A stretch of DNA of 64,000 nt from Synergistaceae bacterium (GTDB lineage Bacteria; Synergistota; Synergistia; Synergistales; Aminobacteriaceae), in the NCBI GenBank assembly GCA_017451025.1, contig JAFSSM010000011.1, positions 1 through 64,000 of the forward strand. The letters are read 5' to 3'. The notes under the pieces are model-generated. The model had not been told where the DNA came from and made no database searches. It worked only from the letters and a program-made list of their open reading frames with translations. A program made the position numbers and the translations under genes. Shown one piece after another: positions 60,608-64,000 of the stretch. Each line of letters starts with the position of its first letter. Position 1 is the stretch's first letter.

Positions 60608-61505
60608 AACACCTTGCGCTTTAACTTGTCGCGCTGTACCTGCTCAATCGGGAGTATCTCAGGCTGTTTGTACCTCAGAGTCATTGACACATTCCGCAAA
60701 TCCCGCGCTAACTTCCTGATCCCGTCCGGCTCAAGACTGGCGGCGTGGTCAGTACCCTTCCATGTCCTGTCGAGCGTAAAGTGCCTCTCGAAGTATGAGG
60801 CCCCCAGCGCAAGAGCAGCTATGTCTGCCGCAATTCCCAAGTGATGCCCCGAGAAGCCTATAGCCTTTACACTCACACCGAATTTCTCGCGCAAACGTGA
60901 TACTTCCTTTACGCACAAGTCCTCAAACGGAACAGGATACCCCGACGTGCACGAATACAGCACAGTATCCTTGAGCCTGCCTCTGCGTTCAAGGAAGGCA
61001 AAAATTCTGTCCTCTTCCTCGTGCGAAGTTATGCCAAGTGAAATGTGAAGTTCTCTGCCGTATTCGTCCGCGAGATAGCCCAGCATGTCGAAATCAAGAT
61101 TGCTGGCCGAAGGTATCTTTATGAGCTTGGGATTCAGTGCCGCAATTTTTCGGGCACTCGTGATTTCCCACACTTAGGTGCTGTAATCACAGCCAACTTC
61201 TTCGCACTATTATTTGAGCTGTCTGTGCTGATCCTGCGAGAACTCGAGGTATTCACGGTGTGCTCCGTAAGTCTTGCCGTAGCTGTTGTTGGGGTTAGGA
61301 TGAGGGGCTTTGTATTCTTCTGGTGATAATAATTCTTGGGGTTCGCGTTTCTGGAACTTGATAACGTCAACCTTGCAGTTATCTCCGAAAAATTTCATTG
61401 CTCCGAGAAGTTCTATCATTCTGTGAGCAACGTCCATTTTCACGAGATGGTTGCACCCTATCTCAGCAATTACTGTGGGGGGGGGGGGGGTAATTCAAGG
61501 CACAT
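60604..61505 (-). pseudogene. neuB: Nonulosonate (sialic acid-type) synthase NeuB, disrupted
   Basis: The frame reads MCLEL from ATG 61505 (AAGGAG 12 bases upstream), then a run of 14 C. From there V-I-A-E-I-G-C-N-H, VDVIKFQKREPQE and the later VWEITSARKIAALNPKLIKI and FSGHHLGIAADIAALALGAS follow the NeuB barrel to TAG/ATG overlap with neuA. Three nonsense codons interrupt it: TAA and TAG at 61212-61207 and TAA near 61176, all in frame with the flanking coding sequence (QLK..CEEVGCDYST..VW). With 14 C the start is also out of phase by one base; 12 or 15 C would restore it. It lacks the C-terminal SAF domain and would be about 300 residues. Confidence 0.85.
61477..61490 (-). repeat. Poly-C tract (14 bases) at the start of neuB
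   Basis: Fourteen G on the plus strand, C on the coding strand, five codons after the neuB ATG. It encodes a Pro run and is the only homopolymer of this length in the window. Confidence 0.97.
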
Positions 61506-62616
61506 TTATTCTGAGGTCTCCTTTCTGTCCTGAGCCTTTATCCTGTCCGGCAGAGGTATCCTGTTCACGAATGCATCGAACAGCCGCCTTGAGGCAGGGC
61601 TGAAATGCTCAAAGTATTTGCTTTCTGTTTCACGGCCAAGCCACTCAATCCGCACATCTTCGGGAAAAGACAACGCCGCAGTCGAATTTACTGTTACTGC
61701 TTCGGTGAATTTCACCCTGCACAGGTTCAATAACTCCATTGGGGTCTGTTTGTCCCAAATCATAACATCAGGGAAAATTTCGCGGTAATTCATCGTGTTC
61801 CTGTAGTGCGTCTTCAGCAGCAGCCTCGATTTGTCATAGCGGCTGAGTATCCTGCGCATCATTTCTGCCTGTTCATCGTGCGTTATGAGGCCGTCGTCGG
61901 CTAAAGGCTGGTCAACGATGATAATATCTTTCTGCCTGAGAGAAGCAGCATCTTCCTCCGTGAGGCCAAAGAACTTCATGATGAGTGCCTTCTTTTCCGG
62001 CTCTGACTTCTCCCACAGGTCCGGCATCGATACTACGTCAAGCCCCTTCCTGCCTTGATAGCATTCCGGAATTTCTGCCATGCCAGTCAGGATTACACGC
62101 TTTGCCTGCGGCGTAACTCCCAGCCCGCGCACACCAAACGGTGCATCAAGAAATATCTGCAGCCTTCGCGCAAAAGAAGCCCTGCCTGCGTAAATGTCAG
62201 CGTTCTCGTACGTGAATAACCCTTCCTCCGGGAAAGTATATTCACTACTGCCGATTAGTGCCTTCGCCGTAGAGTAGTTGTCGTAGCAAAATATCTCCGC
62301 TATCTTAAGGAAGGGCCAGCGTAAATTTTGGGTCATCCTCAGCCACAAATACGGCAATGAATGTTTTGTGCAGAGCTGTAATGCCGTATAGAGCCTTTGA
62401 AGCAGAGCGTGTTTCCTGAACCTGATAGTGATTTGCGGCTCATTCAGAAAGTATGACTGCAGAAATATCGCGCTGGTCTTCTCTGTCTCCTGGCTTGGCC
62501 ATTTGGGATAACGCACAAAGAAGTACGCGGTGTTGTGAATATCCTGCAGGTCATTCACGAGAAAGTAGAGCAGAAGTCGTGTAAGGTGAGGTTGTTATGA
62601 GAACGTGTTTATTCAT
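61506..62616 (-). pseudogene. GT52-type sialyltransferase-like glycosyltransferase, frameshifted
   Basis: The reading from ATG 62616 (GAAGGAGTG seven bases upstream) gives MNKHVLITTSPYTTSALLS, then shifts frame; from 62558 the second frame continues VNDLQDIHNTAYFFVRYPKW and runs to TAA 61508. One extra T in CTTTCTC near 62562 explains the break. The long part has the GT52 features DQPLADDGLITHDEQAEMMR and LLKTHYRNTMNYREIFPDV before an end rich in acidic residues. GT52 members transfer sialic acid (Lst) or glucose to lipooligosaccharide. Its stop TAA is followed at once by the neuB ATG. Confidence 0.75.
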
Positions 62617-62632
62617 GAGCATCACTCCTTCA

Positions 62633-62662
62633 TAAAAATTCCCGGCCTGTTGAGACCGGGAT
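62633..62662 (-). terminator. Terminator after the flavin reductase gene
   Basis: On the minus strand CCCGGTCTC and the facing GGCCGGG form a stem followed by AATTTTT. Confidence 0.8.
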
Positions 62663-62679
62663 AATGTTTCACGCAAATC

Positions 62680-64000
62680 TTACTTGCCTGCCGCCGCGTT
62701 CCTTCCCGCGATGCGTCCGAACACTACGCCGTCAGTCAGTGCGTTTCCGCCGACTCTGTTGCTTCCGTGAATGCCGCCCGTAACCTCGCCAGCCGCATAC
62801 AGACCTGCGATAATGCTTCCGTCCTCTCTGAGCACCTGAGCTTCCGTGTTAATCTTCAGACCGCCCATCGTGTGGTGAAGCGTCGGCGAGAGAGGCACGC
62901 AGTAGAACGGAGCCTTCCCTATCGGGAGCTCTACCTCGTCCTTCTCGAAGTCAGTATCTTTACCGGCCGCAACAAGTTCGTTGTAGCGCGCAACCGTCGC
63001 CTTCAGGCCTTCGGGGTCAATCCCTGCTTTGCCTGCCAGTTCCTCAAGAGTGTTCCCCACAAACAAATACCCCTTGCTCGTGAGGTTCTCAAGCTCCACA
63101 GGAGGAAGTTCCTTCACGCCCGCGTAGAACCCGCCCTCGCTGTCGAATATCGAGTACATAATCTGTCCGGGCTGTGCTATCGTTGCGTTGGAGATTACGT
63201 CACGGCGGCCGCTCTCCTCAACAAAACGCTTCCCGTTCTTGTTCACGTAGATTGAGTTCTTAATCACGCCCGCAAAATGGCTCTGCAGTCCTCCCGTTAC
63301 GGGGTTTCCGTGCGGGTGAATCTGTACGTACTCCATTCCCTCGAGAGCAGCTCCAGCCGCAAGCCCCATCTCGATGCCGTCGCCGGTCGATGTCGGAGCG
63401 TTCGATGTCGGAAGCCCGGAAAGCCCGTTGTACTTCTTCACGAGTTCAGCACTCGCCGCATAGCCGCCCGTCGCCAGAACTACGCCCTTCTTCGCCGTGA
63501 ACTTGTAGGCCTGTCCGTTCTTGGGGTCAACAGCCTCAACACCGGAAATTCTGCCGTCAGAACCTGCAACGAGCTTCTCGGCCTTGCAGTTCAGGATGAC
63601 CTTTCCGCCGAGTTCAGCGACTCTCTTGGCCAGAGGTGCAACAAATCCGTTGAACGCAATCTTGTCCTTCTCGTCCAAACTTCTCGGCCACAGTCCGCCG
63701 ATCGTCTGGTAGACCATTTCCGTCCAGACCGTGCCGTGATCTGTGAGCCAGTGCCTCGCGTCAAGAGCATTGCGCGTCAGAACAGCGACAAGCGCAGGGT
63801 CAGCCTTGAAGTCTCCGGCCTCGAGCGTGTTCATGAAGAACTTTTCGACGCTGTCCTCAACAGGAGGATTCATTTTGCTCTGGCGTTCAGGGTCAGGAGC
63901 ATTGAGGGTTCCGCCCGCACGTGCAGTGTTTCCGCCGATCATCTCGTTCTTCTCGAGGATGATGACTGTTGCGCCGTTCTCGAGGGCTTCGGTCGCAGCA
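62680..64000 (-). CDS. Flavocytochrome c/fumarate reductase-type flavoprotein (5' end outside window)
   Basis: At least 440 residues of a FAD enzyme whose start lies to the right of the window; the first ATG seen (63942) is internal, since the frame is open beyond it with ...ALENGATVIILEKNEMIGG, the FAD-binding beginning. Substrate-site motifs TSTGDGIEMGLAAGAALEGMEYVQIHP, an active-site region NSIYVNKNGKRFVEESGRRDV and the FAD tail GLYAAGEVTGGIHGSNRVGGNALTDGVVFGR are typical of periplasmic fumarate-type reductases (fumarate, urocanate, methacrylate or caffeate). Signal peptide and FMN-carrying part cannot be seen. In anaerobes it is probably a terminal reductase for an organic acceptor. Confidence 0.9.
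   Translation of the reverse strand, partial: AATEALENGATVIILEKNEMIGGNTARAGGTLNAPDPERQSKMNPPVEDSVEKFFMNTLEAGDFKADPALVAVLTRNALDARHWLTDHGTVWTEMVYQTIGGLWPRSLDEKDKIAFNGFVAPLAKRVAELGGKVILNCKAEKLVAGSDGRISGVEAVDPKNGQAYKFTAKKGVVLATGGYAASAELVKKYNGLSGLPTSNAPTSTGDGIEMGLAAGAALEGMEYVQIHPHGNPVTGGLQSHFAGVIKNSIYVNKNGKRFVEESGRRDVISNATIAQPGQIMYSIFDSEGGFYAGVKELPPVELENLTSKGYLFVGNTLEELAGKAGIDPEGLKATVARYNELVAAGKDTDFEKDEVELPIGKAPFYCVPLSPTLHHTMGGLKINTEAQVLREDGSIIAGLYAAGEVTGGIHGSNRVGGNALTDGVVFGRIAGRNAAAGK

Noticed and set aside
23857-61505. Reassigned stop codons (TAA/TAG read as sense)
   Set aside because: In-frame TAA and TAG occur in several genes, but TAA and TAG also end many intact genes here (valS, treC, ltaE, malic enzyme). 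A changed code is not needed; decay, variation or base error is.
1-64000. CRISPR arrays, tRNA or rRNA genes
   Set aside because: No regularly spaced direct repeats of 25-40 bases, no tRNA T-loop/anticodon arrangement and no rRNA sequence were seen on either strand.

Overview
The window most likely comes from a member of the Synergistota (Synergistaceae), probably living in an animal gut or another anaerobic site. The best clue is the C-terminal tail of two surface proteins (ends at 22985 and 23857): a Gly-Cys-rich motif, one hydrophobic helix and a short charged end, which matches the Synergist-CTERM sorting signal. An oxygen-sensitive type of metabolism fits this: an iron-sulfur aldo/keto reductase, a flavin fumarate-reductase-type enzyme, and malic enzyme beside a 2-hydroxycarboxylate transporter. 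I saw no rRNA, tRNA or CRISPR array.

Left part (1-12.4 kb): the tail of a type ISP restriction-modification gene, then three tandem units that each carry a tiny basic membrane-peptide gene facing an opposing promoter; folK; a trehalose operon (treB-treC); a GNAT toxin-like pair; threonine aldolase with no normal start codon; valS; hpf; and an AroB-like gene behind a long structured leader.

Surface region (12.6-33.3 kb, nearly all on the minus strand): two paralogous secreted proteins of about 1000 residues, a solitary TnpB element, a cupin, an M24 aminopeptidase, a small leucine-rich protein, a giant beta-helix/leucine-rich surface protein broken by one in-frame TAA, and a fused GH3-GH13 glycosidase.

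Middle (33.3-47.7 kb): a MerR regulator, an aldo/keto reductase, a flagellin with a beta-helix insert and a sigma-28-like promoter, greA-epimerase-hemB, a Bax-inhibitor-1 protein, TerD-family genes, a secreted FAD enzyme and mfd.

Right part (47.7-64 kb): a glycosyltransferase preceded by heptamer repeats; a YafQ-type toxin pair; malate uptake and oxidation; a decaying cluster of envelope proteins (53.0-56.5 kb); a PIN-like protein; an AEC transporter; a nitroreductase; a methyltransferase; a sialic-acid locus (GT52-like transferase, neuB, neuA); and a flavin reductase that runs off the right edge. In the sialic-acid locus neuA is intact, but the transferase has a frameshift and neuB has an out-of-phase C14 tract plus three nonsense codons.

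Two themes recur. One is surface variation: repeat tracts, a poly-C tract, beta-helix and leucine-rich repeats, and a sialylation locus. The other is gene decay: in-frame stops and one-base indels collect in envelope genes, while housekeeping genes are clean. Part of the decay signal could be assembly error, and this is stated where it matters.
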